From positions 42,398-106,397 of the forward strand of contig NZ_JAAFYZ010000009.1 of the NCBI RefSeq assembly GCF_018274385.1: DNA of 64,000 bases, in the 5' to 3' direction. Position numbers and translations under genes: made by a program. Positions 47,468 to 55,523 of the stretch are shown in pieces (position 1 is the first letter of the stretch; the number at the start of each line of letters is the position of its first letter). This DNA comes from Catenulispora pinistramenti (GTDB lineage: Bacteria > Actinomycetota > Actinomycetes > Streptomycetales > Catenulisporaceae). Under the pieces are notes generated by a model. That model was not told where the DNA came from. It saw only the letters and a program-made list of their open reading frames with translations, and ran no database searches.

Positions 47468-47764
47468 GTGTCTAGCCAGACGGATGCTTCTGCACGCCTT
47501 GCCGCATCGGCGCGTTCCGTACCGATGCGCACTTGTGTGGGCTGCCGGGCAAAAGCGGCGAAGACGGAGCTGCTGCGCGTCGTGGCGGTCGAGGGCGTCG
47601 TCGTCCCCGACCTGCGCGGGCGGTCGCCCGGCCGGGGAGCGCACCTCCACCCCGATCCGGGATGCCTGGCCCTCGCCGAGAAGCGGCGGGCGTTCCCGCG
47701 GGCGCTGCGGGTCGACGGTCCGTTGGAAACAACGGCGGTCCGCGCGTTGTTGGAAGGCAGCTGA
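47468..47764 (+). CDS. ylxR: YlxR/RnpM-type nucleic-acid-binding protein (DUF448)
   Basis: 98 residues from GTG 47468: PMRTCVGCRAKAAKTELLRVVAVEG, then GRGAHLHPDPGCLALAEKRRAF. This family binds RNA and, in Firmicutes, modulates RNase P. It normally sits between nusA and infB; here nusA is 3.1 kb away, but infB still follows. Confidence 0.93.
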   Translation: MSSQTDASARLAASARSVPMRTCVGCRAKAAKTELLRVVAVEGVVVPDLRGRSPGRGAHLHPDPGCLALAEKRRAFPRALRVDGPLETTAVRALLEGS

Positions 47765-47932
47765 AGCATGACATCCCTGTCCGCGTCCGGTGCGTGGAAC
47801 AGAGACCCCAGTACTAGTCGGAAGCAGGTCGAGTCAGGCGATGAGCACTCGATGAGCAGCAACACGCGATGAGTACGCCCATGCAGTAACCAGACGGCTT
47901 CGCGAACAGACGCGGGCCGAAGAAGGAGTGAA

Positions 47933-50900
47933 GTGGCCAAGGTCCGGGTCTATGAACTCGCCAAGGAGCTCGGAGTAGAGAGCAAGGTCGTGATGGCCAA
48001 GCTCCAAGATCTGGGTGAGTTCGTCCGCTCGGCGTCCTCCACCGTTGAGGCGCCGGTCGTCCGTAAACTGATCGACAGCATCCAGCAAGGTGAATCCGGC
48101 GGCGCCAAGGGCGGCGCCGGCAAGTCGGCTGCCTCCGCGCAGTCCGCCCCCGCCGCGAAGACCGCGGCGTCCTCGAGCGCCCCGCGTCCCGCCGGCGGTG
48201 CCCCCAGGCCCGGTCCGCGCCCCGGTCCGGTCGCGCCCAAGCCCGGCCCCGCGGTTCCCGCGCAGGCTCAGGCAGCGGCCGCGGCGGCCAGCCCGGTGGC
48301 GGAGACCCCGGCTCCGGCCGCCGCCCCGGAGGTTCCGGCGGCGCTGCCAGAGCAGGCCGCGCCCTCGGCTCCGGCTCCGGCTCCGGCCCCCGAGCGTCCG
48401 GCTTCCTCCGGTCGTCCGGCCGCGGGTCAGGGCCAGGGTGCCGGTGGGGCGATCCCGCCGCGCCAGGCCCCGACGGCCGGCGGCAGCAGCATCCCCGGCC
48501 GTCCCGGTCCGCGTCCCGCGGGTTCCGGGCAGCGTCCGGGAGGCCCCGGGGACCGCGATCGCGGTCAGCGTCCGGCGCCCGGCGGTGCCCGTCCGGGTCC
48601 GGCCGGCGACCGTCGTCCCGCTCAGGGCCAGGGTCAGGGTCAGGGCCAGGGAGGCCGTCCCGGCGCCCCGGCCCCGGGTCCGCGTCCGGCCGGTCCGCGT
48701 CCCGGCAACAACCCGTTCACGTCCTCCGGCTCGACCGGCATGCAGCAGCCCCAGCGGCCCTCGGCCCGTCCGGGCCCGCCGTCCGGTGCCACCGGTGGCG
48801 GCGACGGCGGCCCGCGTCCGGGCATGCCGCCGCGTCCCGGCGGCGGCGTCCCCGGCGCCCCGCGTCCGAACCCGGGCATGATGCCCGGTCGCGTCCCTGC
48901 GCGTCCCGGCCCCGGCCAGGGCCGCCCCGGCGGCGGTGCCCGTCCGGGTGCCCCGGCCGGCGGTCCCGGCGGCCGCTCCGGCGGCGGCGCGCGTCCCGGC
49001 GCCCCGGCCGGCGGCGGTGCCCGTCCCGGCGGCGGTGGCGGTGGCGGCGGTTACGGCGCCCCGCGTCCCGGTGGCGGTGCCCCCGGCGGCGGTGGCGGCG
49101 GCTACGGCGGCCGTCCCGGCGGCGGTGGCGGCTACGGCCGCGGCGGTCGCGCCGGCGGCGGCGGTACGGCCGGTGCCTTCGGCCGTCCCGGCGGTCGTCC
49201 GGGCCGCGGTCGCAAGTCGAAGAAGCAGCGGCGTCAAGAGTTCGACAACATGCAGGCGCCGTCGCTCGGCGGCGCGATGCTCCCTCGCGGCAACGGGCAG
49301 ACCATCCGGCTGCCCCGCGGCGCCTCGCTGGTCGACTTCGCCGAGCGCATCAACGCCAACCCGGCGTCCCTGGTGCAGGTGATGTTCCACCTCGGCGAGA
49401 TGGTGACGGCGACGCAGTCGGTCTCCGACGACGTCTTCGAACTGCTCGGCCAGGAGCTCGGCTTCACCGTGCAGATCGTCTCGCCGGAGGAGGAGGACCG
49501 CGTCCTGCTGGAGTCCTTCGACATCGACTTCGGCGAGAACGAGGGCGGCGAGGAGGACCTGCGGGTCCGTCCGCCGGTCGTGACCGTCATGGGTCACGTC
49601 GACCACGGTAAGACCCGCCTGCTGGACGCCATCCGCAAGACCAACGTCATCGAGGGCGAGGCCGGCGGCATCACCCAGCACATCGGCGCCTACCAGGTGG
49701 TCGCCGAGGTCGCGGGCAACGAGCGGGCCATCACCTTCATCGACACCCCCGGTCACGAGGCGTTCACCGCCATGCGTGCCCGCGGTGCCAAGGCGACGGA
49801 CATCGCGATCCTGGTGGTCGCGGCGGACGACGGCGTGATGCCCCAGACGATCGAGGCGCTGAACCACGCCCAGGCGGCCGACGTGCCGATCGTGGTCGCG
49901 GTCAACAAGATCGACAAGGAGGGCGCCGACCCGACGAAGGTGCGCGGCCAGCTCACCGAGTACGGGCTGGTGGCCGAGGAGTACGGCGGCGAGACCATGT
50001 TCGTCGACATCTCCGCGCGCGAGGGCCTGAACATCGAGCAGCTGCTGGAAGCGGTCATCCTGACCGCCGACGCCTCGCTCGATCTGCGGGCCAACCCGGA
50101 CATGGACGCCCAGGGCGTGGCGATCGAGGCCAACCTCGACCGCGGCCGCGGCGCCGTGGCCACCGTCCTGGTGCAGCGCGGCACGCTGCGGGTCGGCGAC
50201 TCGATGGTCGTGGGCGACGCCTACGGCCGGGTGCGCGCCATGATGGACGACAACGGCGAGAGCGTCGCCGAGGCGGGCCCGTCCCGTCCGGTGCAGGTGC
50301 TCGGCCTGACCTCGGTCCCCGGCGCCGGCGACACCTTCCTGGTGGTCGAGGAGGACCGCGTGGCCCGGCAGATCGCCGAGCGCCGCGCGACCCGCGAGCG
50401 GAACGCGGCCATGGCCCGCTCCCGCAAGCGCGTCTCGATCGAGGACTGGGAGAAGGTCATCAAGGCCGGCGAGGTCCAGCAGCTCAACATCATCATCAAG
50501 GGTGATGGTGCGGGCTCGGTCGAGGCCCTGGAGGACTCGCTGCTCAAGCTGGACGTCGGCGAAGAGGTCGACCTGCGCGTCGTGCACCGCGGCGTGGGTT
50601 CCATCACCGAGTCCGACGTGGACCTGGCGATGGCCTCCGACGCGGTCATCCTGGGCTTCAACGTCCGCCCCGACGGGCGGGCGAAGACCAAGGCCGACCG
50701 CGAGGGCGTCGAGATCCGCTTCTACTCGGTCATCTACCAGGCGATCGAGGAGATCGAGGCGGCCCTGAAGGGCATGCTGAAGCCGGAGTACGAGGAAGTG
50801 CAGCTCGGCACCGCCGAGATCCGCGCGGTCTTCCGCTCCAGCAAGATCGGCAACATCGCCGGCTGCATGGTCCAAAGCGGCCTGATCCGCCGGAACGCCA

Positions 50901-51091
50901 AGGCCCGCCTCATCCGCGGCGGCGCCGTGGTGGCCGACAACCTCACCATCGAGGGGCTGCGGCGGGAGAAGGACGACGCCGTCGAGGTCCGCGAGGGCTT
51001 CGAGTGCGGTATCAACCTCGGGTCGTTCAACGACATCAAGGAAGAGGACGTCATCGAGACCTACGAGATGCGCGAGAAGCCGCGCGTCTAG
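47933..51091 (+). CDS. infB: Translation initiation factor IF-2
   Basis: 1052 residues from GTG 47933 with GAAGGAGTG upstream. IF2_N motif at the start ([24 protein letters not shown]). A low-complexity Gly/Pro/Arg/Ala region of ~380 residues follows, then a second IF2_N-like segment ([31 protein letters not shown]). The GTPase has G1 GHVDHGKT at 554-561, DTPGHE and NKID; domains II-IV end at YEMREKPRV. The central region is among the longer linkers for this factor. Delivers fMet-tRNA to the 30S subunit. Confidence 0.98.
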   Translation: MAKVRVYELAKELGVESKVVMAKLQDLGEFVRSASSTVEAPVVRKLIDSIQQGESGGAKGGAGKSAASAQSAPAAKTAASSSAPRPAGGAPRPGPRPGPVAPKPGPAVPAQAQAAAAAASPVAETPAPAAAPEVPAALPEQAAPSAPAPAPAPERPASSGRPAAGQGQGAGGAIPPRQAPTAGGSSIPGRPGPRPAGSGQRPGGPGDRDRGQRPAPGGARPGPAGDRRPAQGQGQGQGQGGRPGAPAPGPRPAGPRPGNNPFTSSGSTGMQQPQRPSARPGPPSGATGGGDGGPRPGMPPRPGGGVPGAPRPNPGMMPGRVPARPGPGQGRPGGGARPGAPAGGPGGRSGGGARPGAPAGGGARPGGGGGGGGYGAPRPGGGAPGGGGGGYGGRPGGGGGYGRGGRAGGGGTAGAFGRPGGRPGRGRKSKKQRRQEFDNMQAPSLGGAMLPRGNGQTIRLPRGASLVDFAERINANPASLVQVMFHLGEMVTATQSVSDDVFELLGQELGFTVQIVSPEEEDRVLLESFDIDFGENEGGEEDLRVRPPVVTVMGHVDHGKTRLLDAIRKTNVIEGEAGGITQHIGAYQVVAEVAGNERAITFIDTPGHEAFTAMRARGAKATDIAILVVAADDGVMPQTIEALNHAQAADVPIVVAVNKIDKEGADPTKVRGQLTEYGLVAEEYGGETMFVDISAREGLNIEQLLEAVILTADASLDLRANPDMDAQGVAIEANLDRGRGAVATVLVQRGTLRVGDSMVVGDAYGRVRAMMDDNGESVAEAGPSRPVQVLGLTSVPGAGDTFLVVEEDRVARQIAERRATRERNAAMARSRKRVSIEDWEKVIKAGEVQQLNIIIKGDGAGSVEALEDSLLKLDVGEEVDLRVVHRGVGSITESDVDLAMASDAVILGFNVRPDGRAKTKADREGVEIRFYSVIYQAIEEIEAALKGMLKPEYEEVQLGTAEIRAVFRSSKIGNIAGCMVQSGLIRRNAKARLIRGGAVVADNLTIEGLRREKDDAVEVREGFECGINLGSFNDIKEEDVIETYEMREKPRV

Positions 51092-51104
51092 TAGGTAACG
51101 TAAA

Positions 51105-51156
51105 GGGGGCGGTCCGACCGGGCCGCCCCTACTACTCTCTATCCCGACGGATAGAG
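51105..51156 (+). terminator. Two successive hairpins after infB
   Basis: GGGGCGG...CCGCCCC (within 51105-51129, with outer AGTAG/CTACT support), then a perfect 8-bp stem CTCTATCC-CGAC-GGATAGAG (51137-51156). They separate infB from the DUF503 gene 100 nt downstream; readthrough is likely since the cluster is normally co-transcribed. Confidence 0.6.
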
Positions 51157-51191
51157 ACTCCTCCCCTGGGCCGGGTTGGCCCTGATGCACA

Positions 51192-51488
51192 GTGTTCGTG
51201 GGGACTATGACCCTCGACATCCTCCTGGGCGACGTTCACTCGCTGAAGGAGAAGCGCGGGATCGTGAAGCCGATCCTGGCCGACTTGGACAAGCGCGCCG
51301 GAGTCGGCGCCGCCGAGACCGGCCACCAAGACCTCCATCGCCGCGCCGAGATCGGCGTCGCGGTGGTCGCGGCCACGGCCGCACGAGTGAATGAAGTCCT
51401 CGACGATCTCGAGGGCGCCGTAGCGTGGCGCCCGGAGATCGAGCTGCTCAGCGCCCGCAGGAGGCTGCGCAGCGATGAGGACGACTAG
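51192..51488 (+). CDS. DUF503 protein
   Basis: 98 residues from GTG 51192 (MFVGTMTLDILLGDVHSLKEKRGIVKPI), the conserved small protein found between infB and rbfA in actinobacteria and firmicutes. AETGHQDLHRRAEIGVAVV and ELLSARRRL are family-typical. Function unknown, linked by position to translation. Confidence 0.92.
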   Translation: MFVGTMTLDILLGDVHSLKEKRGIVKPILADLDKRAGVGAAETGHQDLHRRAEIGVAVVAATAARVNEVLDDLEGAVAWRPEIELLSARRRLRSDEDD

Positions 51489-51519
51489 GAAAAATCCGAG
51501 CTAGAAGGAGTGAGTTCGC

Positions 51520-51975
51520 ATGGCGAACAACGGAACGCGCGCCGCGAAGCTGGCCGACCGGATCCGCGTGATCGTCGCCGAGACCCTCAAGACCCGGGTC
51601 AAGGACCCCCGGCTCGGATTCGTGACCATCACAGATGTCCGCATCACCGGCGACCTGCGCGACGCCACGGTCTTCTACACCGTCTACGGCGGCGAGGACG
51701 AGCGCGCGGAGTCCACCGCCGCGCTGGAGTCGGCCAAGGGCATCCTGCGCACCGAGGTGGGCCGGCAGACCGGGGTGAAGCACACCCCCTCGCTGACCTT
51801 CATCGCCGACGCCATCCCGGAGGGTGCCCGGAACATCGAGGACCTGCTGGCCAAGGTCGCGGTGTCGGACGCCGCCGTCCGGGACGCGGCGGCCACCGCG
51901 GCCTACGCCGGCGAGCCGGACCCCTACAAGGCCCCGCGCGACGACGAGGACGACCTCGACGACGAGGACGCCTAG
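51520..51975 (+). CDS. rbfA: Ribosome-binding factor A
   Basis: 151 residues: RAAKLADRIRVIVAETLKTRVKDPRLGFVTITDVRITGDLRDATVFYTVYG, KGILRTEVGRQTGVKHTPSLTFIAD. KH-like cold-shock 30S assembly factor. An acidic C-terminal tail follows (DDEDDLDDEDA). AGAAGGAG upstream of ATG 51520. 4 nt before truB. Confidence 0.96.
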   Translation: MANNGTRAAKLADRIRVIVAETLKTRVKDPRLGFVTITDVRITGDLRDATVFYTVYGGEDERAESTAALESAKGILRTEVGRQTGVKHTPSLTFIADAIPEGARNIEDLLAKVAVSDAAVRDAAATAAYAGEPDPYKAPRDDEDDLDDEDA

Positions 51976-51979
51976 TCCC

Positions 51980-52897
51980 GTGGGAAAACGGACGAAGGCC
52001 GACGACGGGCCCGGCGGTCTGGTGATCGTCGACAAGCCGGCCGGCTGGACCTCGCACGACGTGGTCGGCCGGGTGCGCAGACTGGCGCGCACCCGGCGCG
52101 TCGGGCACGCCGGGACGCTGGACCCGATGGCCACTGGCGTGCTCGTGGTCGGGGTGGAGAAGACCACCCGGCTGCTGGGCCACCTGGCGCTCACCCGCAA
52201 GACCTACGAGACCACCATCCGCCTAGGTCAGAGCACGGTCACCGACGACGCCGAGGGCGAGGTGACGGACAGTGCCGACGCCGCGGACGTGTCAGATGAC
52301 ATGATCCGTGGCGCGATTCCGTCATTCACCGGCCCGATCATGCAGCGCCCGTCGGCGGTCTCGGCGATCAAGGTGGACGGCGTCCGGTCCTACAAGCGGG
52401 TGCGCGAGGGCGAGGCGGTGGAGCTGGCCGAGCGGCCGGTGACCGTGTACCGCTTCGAGGTCCACGCGATCCGCCGGCAGGGCCCGCTGGTCGACGTCGA
52501 CGCCACCGTCGAATGCTCCTCGGGCACGTATATCCGGGCCCTGGCACGCGACCTCGGCGCCGTGCTCGGGGTCGGCGGGCATCTCACGATGCTGCGCCGC
52601 ACCGCGGTCGGCCCCTACGGGCTGGACCTGGCGCGGCCGCTGGCCGAACTCACCGAGCTGGTGGACGGCGGCGGCGAGTTGCCGGTGGTGCCGCTGGACG
52701 CCGCCGCGCGGGCGGCGTTCCCGGCGCGCGACATCTCCGCCGAGGAGGCCGGGATGGTGGCGCACGGCGGCTTCCTGACGGCCTCGGGGCGGTCCGGGGA
52801 ACCGGTGGCGGTGTTCGGGCCGGGCGGGCGCTTCCTGGCGCTGTACGAGGATCTGCCGGGCGGGAAGAAAGCCAAGCCGGTAGCCGTCTTCATCTGA
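51980..52897 (+). CDS. truB: tRNA pseudouridine-55 synthase
   Basis: 305 residues from GTG 51980, 4 nt after rbfA. The catalytic Asp is in HAGTLDPMATGVL; GLVIVDKPAGWTSHDVV at the start and SSGTYIRALARDLG later are family motifs. It modifies U55 in the T-loop of tRNAs. Continues the infB cluster. Confidence 0.96.
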   Translation: MGKRTKADDGPGGLVIVDKPAGWTSHDVVGRVRRLARTRRVGHAGTLDPMATGVLVVGVEKTTRLLGHLALTRKTYETTIRLGQSTVTDDAEGEVTDSADAADVSDDMIRGAIPSFTGPIMQRPSAVSAIKVDGVRSYKRVREGEAVELAERPVTVYRFEVHAIRRQGPLVDVDATVECSSGTYIRALARDLGAVLGVGGHLTMLRRTAVGPYGLDLARPLAELTELVDGGGELPVVPLDAAARAAFPARDISAEEAGMVAHGGFLTASGRSGEPVAVFGPGGRFLALYEDLPGGKKAKPVAVFI

Positions 52898-53015
52898 GGA
52901 ATGGTCCAAAAGTCCTAAGACCGAGATCCTGCCGGGGACCGATTGCGCGACCGGGTCCGGTGGATGGCACTCTTGTTTGTCGGCAGACACTCTCGATCAC
53001 AAGGCAGGCACCCCC

Positions 53016-53978
53016 GTGGAACGCTGGCACGGCACTGTCGAGGTCCCGCAGGACTTCGGCCCCTCGGTCGTCACGATCGGCGTCTTCGACGGCGTCCACC
53101 GCGGCCACCGCGAGGTGGTCCGCAGCGCGGTCGCCCAGGGCCGGGCGCTCGGCCTGCCCACCGTGGTGCTCACCTTCGACCCGCACCCCAGCGAGATCGT
53201 CCGGCCCGGCAGCCACCCGCCGCTGCTGACCACCCAGCGGCACCGGGCCGAACTGCTGGCCTCCGAGGGCGTGGACGCGGTCCTGGTGCTGCCGTTCAGC
53301 CTGGAGGTCTCGCGCTGGGCGCCGGCGGAGTTCATCCGCCTGGTGCTGGTCGAGCACCTGCGCGCGCGGGCCGTGGTGGTCGGCGCCAACTTCCGCTTCG
53401 GGCACCGGGCGGCCGGCGACGTCGCGGCGTTGCAGGCCGCGGGGCAGGAGTACGGCTTCGAGGTGGTGCCGGTGAGCCTGCGCGGGCCGGAGGGCGAGAG
53501 CGCCGACAACCGCTTCTCCTCCACCCGGGTGCGGGCGCTGATCGCCGACGGCGGCGTGGCCGAGGCCGCGGACCTGCTGGGCCGGCCGCACCGGGTCGAG
53601 GGCGTGGTGGTGCGCGGCGACCAGCGCGGCCGGGAGCTCGGCTACCCGACCGCGAACGTGGAGACCGTGCCGTTCGCCGCGGTCCCGACCGACGGCGTCT
53701 ACGCCGGCTGGCTGATCACCGACGTCGACAAGCCGGAGAAGTCGGTCCGGCACCCGGCCGCGATCTCCATCGGCACCAACCCGACCTTCGACGGCGTGGA
53801 CCGCCGGGTCGAGGCCTACGCGCTGGACCGCGACGACCTGGACCTGTATGGCACGCACGTGGCCGTGGAGTTCGCCGCCCGGATCCGGGACACGCTGAAG
53901 TTCGACTCGGTCCAGGCGCTCCTGGACCGGATGGCCGACGACTGCAAGGTCGCCCGGGAGATCACCGACGCCGCCTGA
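53016..53978 (+). CDS. ribF: Bifunctional riboflavin kinase / FAD synthetase
   Basis: 320 residues from GTG 53016. N-terminal adenylyltransferase (VTIGVFDGVHRGHREVV, TFDPHPSEIV, FRFGHRAAGD, SSTRVRALIADG), then the flavokinase domain (VVRGDQRGRELGYPTANVE, DGVYAGWL, SIGTNPTFDG). Makes FMN and FAD. End of the conserved translation cluster; sigR follows. Confidence 0.96.
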   Translation: MERWHGTVEVPQDFGPSVVTIGVFDGVHRGHREVVRSAVAQGRALGLPTVVLTFDPHPSEIVRPGSHPPLLTTQRHRAELLASEGVDAVLVLPFSLEVSRWAPAEFIRLVLVEHLRARAVVVGANFRFGHRAAGDVAALQAAGQEYGFEVVPVSLRGPEGESADNRFSSTRVRALIADGGVAEAADLLGRPHRVEGVVVRGDQRGRELGYPTANVETVPFAAVPTDGVYAGWLITDVDKPEKSVRHPAAISIGTNPTFDGVDRRVEAYALDRDDLDLYGTHVAVEFAARIRDTLKFDSVQALLDRMADDCKVAREITDAA

Positions 53979-54025
53979 GGCGTTCGTCACACCGGGTGCG
54001 GCCCAGCTCACAGGGGTGCGCACCC

Positions 54026-54052
54026 GGGAATAGCCCTGTCCCGCGCCCGGTT
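54026..54052 (+). promoter_or_regulatory. SigR-type promoter of sigR-rsrA
   Basis: GGGAAT (54026-54031) and GTT (54050-54052) are separated by exactly 18 nt, the consensus for SigR/SigH thiol-stress promoters (GGAAT-N18/19-GTT). Transcription would begin near 54060, ~42 nt before ATG 54102. This is the autoregulatory promoter expected from Streptomyces sigR. Confidence 0.85.
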
Positions 54053-54101
54053 ATAGCGCTTGAACCCTCAAGGGTCCGACCACGTTGTCGAGGGGACAGG
54101 A

Positions 54102-54887
54102 ATGACTTTGGCACTGAAGCAGCGCCGTCCGGCTGTCAAGATCGATTTGTCGGCGGCCACGCCTTGGATAAGCTCTTCGGGTACCCCCGAGGAGGTGAGG
54201 ACGGTCGCCGTGACCGCAGACGACGCACGTGGCGAGGCCGTCATCGCCGAGGCCGTCTCCCCGGAGCAACCGGCCCCGGCCGATGCGCCGCGGGTGGACC
54301 CCGCCGAGTCCGAGGACGCGCGCAACGAACGCTTCGAGCGCGACGCGCTGGTGTACCTGGACCAGCTCTACCCGGCCGCGCTGCGCATGACCCGCAACCC
54401 GGCCGACGCCGAGGACCTGATCCAGGAGACCTTCGCGAAGGCCTTCGCCTCCTTCCACCAGTTCCGCGAGGGCACCAACCTCAAGGCCTGGCTGTACCGG
54501 ATCCTGACCAACACGTTCATCAACAGCTACCGTAAGAAGCAGCGCGAGCCCCAGGTCAGCCCGACCGAGGAGATCGAGGACTGGCAGCTGGCCCGTGCCG
54601 AATCGCACAGCTCGGCGGGGCTGCCGTCGGCCGAGACGGTGGCGCTGGACCATCTGCCGGACTCCGACGTCAAGGAAGCGCTGCAGGCCATCGGCGAGGA
54701 GTTCCGCATCGCGGTCTACCTGGCCGACGTCGAAGGCTTCGCCTACAAGGAGATCGCCGACATCATGGGGACGCCGATCGGCACCGTGATGTCCCGGTTG
54801 CACCGCGGGCGCCGGCAACTCCGTGCGATGCTTGAGGACTACGCGCGGGAGCGCGGCCTGGTGGCCGCCGCGGCGGAAGGGAACTGA
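54102..54887 (+). CDS. sigR: ECF sigma factor SigR (thiol-oxidative stress)
   Basis: 261 residues from ATG 54102. Sigma region 2: [63 protein letters not shown]. Region 4: [39 protein letters not shown]. An in-frame GTG at 54210 with AGGAGGTGAGG upstream would give a 225-residue form close to the ~227-residue constitutive SigR of S. coelicolor. The 54102 start would be the N-terminally extended, short-lived SigR' made from the stress promoter. rsrA follows by 6 nt. Confidence 0.94.
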   Translation: MTLALKQRRPAVKIDLSAATPWISSSGTPEEVRTVAVTADDARGEAVIAEAVSPEQPAPADAPRVDPAESEDARNERFERDALVYLDQLYPAALRMTRNPADAEDLIQETFAKAFASFHQFREGTNLKAWLYRILTNTFINSYRKKQREPQVSPTEEIEDWQLARAESHSSAGLPSAETVALDHLPDSDVKEALQAIGEEFRIAVYLADVEGFAYKEIADIMGTPIGTVMSRLHRGRRQLRAMLEDYARERGLVAAAAEGN

Positions 54888-54893
54888 AGCGCC

Positions 54894-55175
54894 ATGAGTT
54901 GCGGGCAGCCGCACGAGACGCCGTGTACCGAAGTCCTCGATCATCTCTACGAGTACATCGACAACGAGATGCCCGATGAGGACTGCGCGGCGGTTAAGCG
55001 CCACCTCGACGAGTGCCAGCCGTGCCTGGAGAAGTACGGGCTGGACGCGATGGTGAAGAAGCTCGTGCAGCGCTGCTGCGGATGTGACGAGCCGCCGGTC
55101 GACCTGCGGGCCAAGGTGCTGGCCCGGATCCGGCAGGTGCGCGGTGAGGTCGCCGTGGGCGGTACCGGCGAGTAG
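54894..55175 (+). CDS. rsrA: Zinc-binding anti-sigma factor RsrA
   Basis: 93 residues. The redox zinc site Cys11, His37, Cys41, Cys44 (HLDECQPC) and the further cysteines at 3, 31, 61 and 62 fall at the same numbers as I recall for S. coelicolor RsrA; an extra Cys is at 64. It holds SigR inactive when reduced and releases it when Cys11 joins Cys41 or Cys44 in a disulfide. Co-transcribed with sigR and ended by two hairpins. Confidence 0.95.
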   Translation: MSCGQPHETPCTEVLDHLYEYIDNEMPDEDCAAVKRHLDECQPCLEKYGLDAMVKKLVQRCCGCDEPPVDLRAKVLARIRQVRGEVAVGGTGE

Positions 55176-55193
55176 CGAGACGTCGGAGGATCG

Positions 55194-55261
55194 GGGGCGC
55201 GCCTCTGGCGCGCCCCTGGCGCGTTCCGGCCGGATCCACTCGGAAGAGTGGATCTTTTCTT
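55194..55261 (+). terminator. Double terminator after rsrA
   Basis: First hairpin GGGGCGCGCC-tct-GGCGCGCCCC (55194-55216). Second GATCCACTC-ggaa-GAGTGGATC (55233-55254) followed by TTTTCTT, a true intrinsic terminator, rare in this GC-rich window. Confidence 0.88.
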
Positions 55262-55446
55262 GACTGGCGGGTAATTTTCCTCTGTACTCTTACGTGCTTT
55301 GATCCATTCCCGCGGCCTGTCCCATGGCCGCGGGCGATTTTTGGAAGACGGTGGTTCGGATGATCCAGGTGGGCAGCGGCAATCTAGGGTAACGCCGGTC
55401 CCTTTCGACGCCACAGGCCGACGCCGCCCCATGCGTCGGCCTGTGG
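55260..55446 (+). promoter_or_regulatory. Promoter and structured leader of the HD-GYP operon
   Basis: TTGACT (55260-55265) and TGTACT or TACTCT (55283-55290) make a plausible promoter that uses the last bases of the rsrA terminator. The 348-base gap to the next gene then holds a 9-bp hairpin followed by ATTTTT (CCCGCGGCC / GGCCGCGGG, 55309-55334) and a 14-bp hairpin (CCACAGGCCGACGC and complement, 55411-55446). The first looks like a terminator inside the leader, so attenuation is possible. I could not match a known riboswitch. Confidence 0.5.
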
Positions 55447-55523
55447 ACCCGTCGGCCGTTTCGTGACAGGGTTTTGCGTTGACCGGTACTGACGCGCTCC
55501 CTGCGCGGACTAGAGGATGATCG

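Noticed and set aside
47834..51220. 1128-residue open frame on the minus strand over infB and similar long antisense frames elsewhere
   Set aside because: It is the complement of infB in a very GC-rich stretch; its composition (Ala/Gly/Thr/Arg strings) has no domain, while the plus strand encodes IF-2.
55381..55470. Known riboswitch (c-di-GMP or c-di-AMP type) upstream of the HD-GYP gene
   Set aside because: The hairpins are strong but I could not place the conserved single-stranded motifs of either class.
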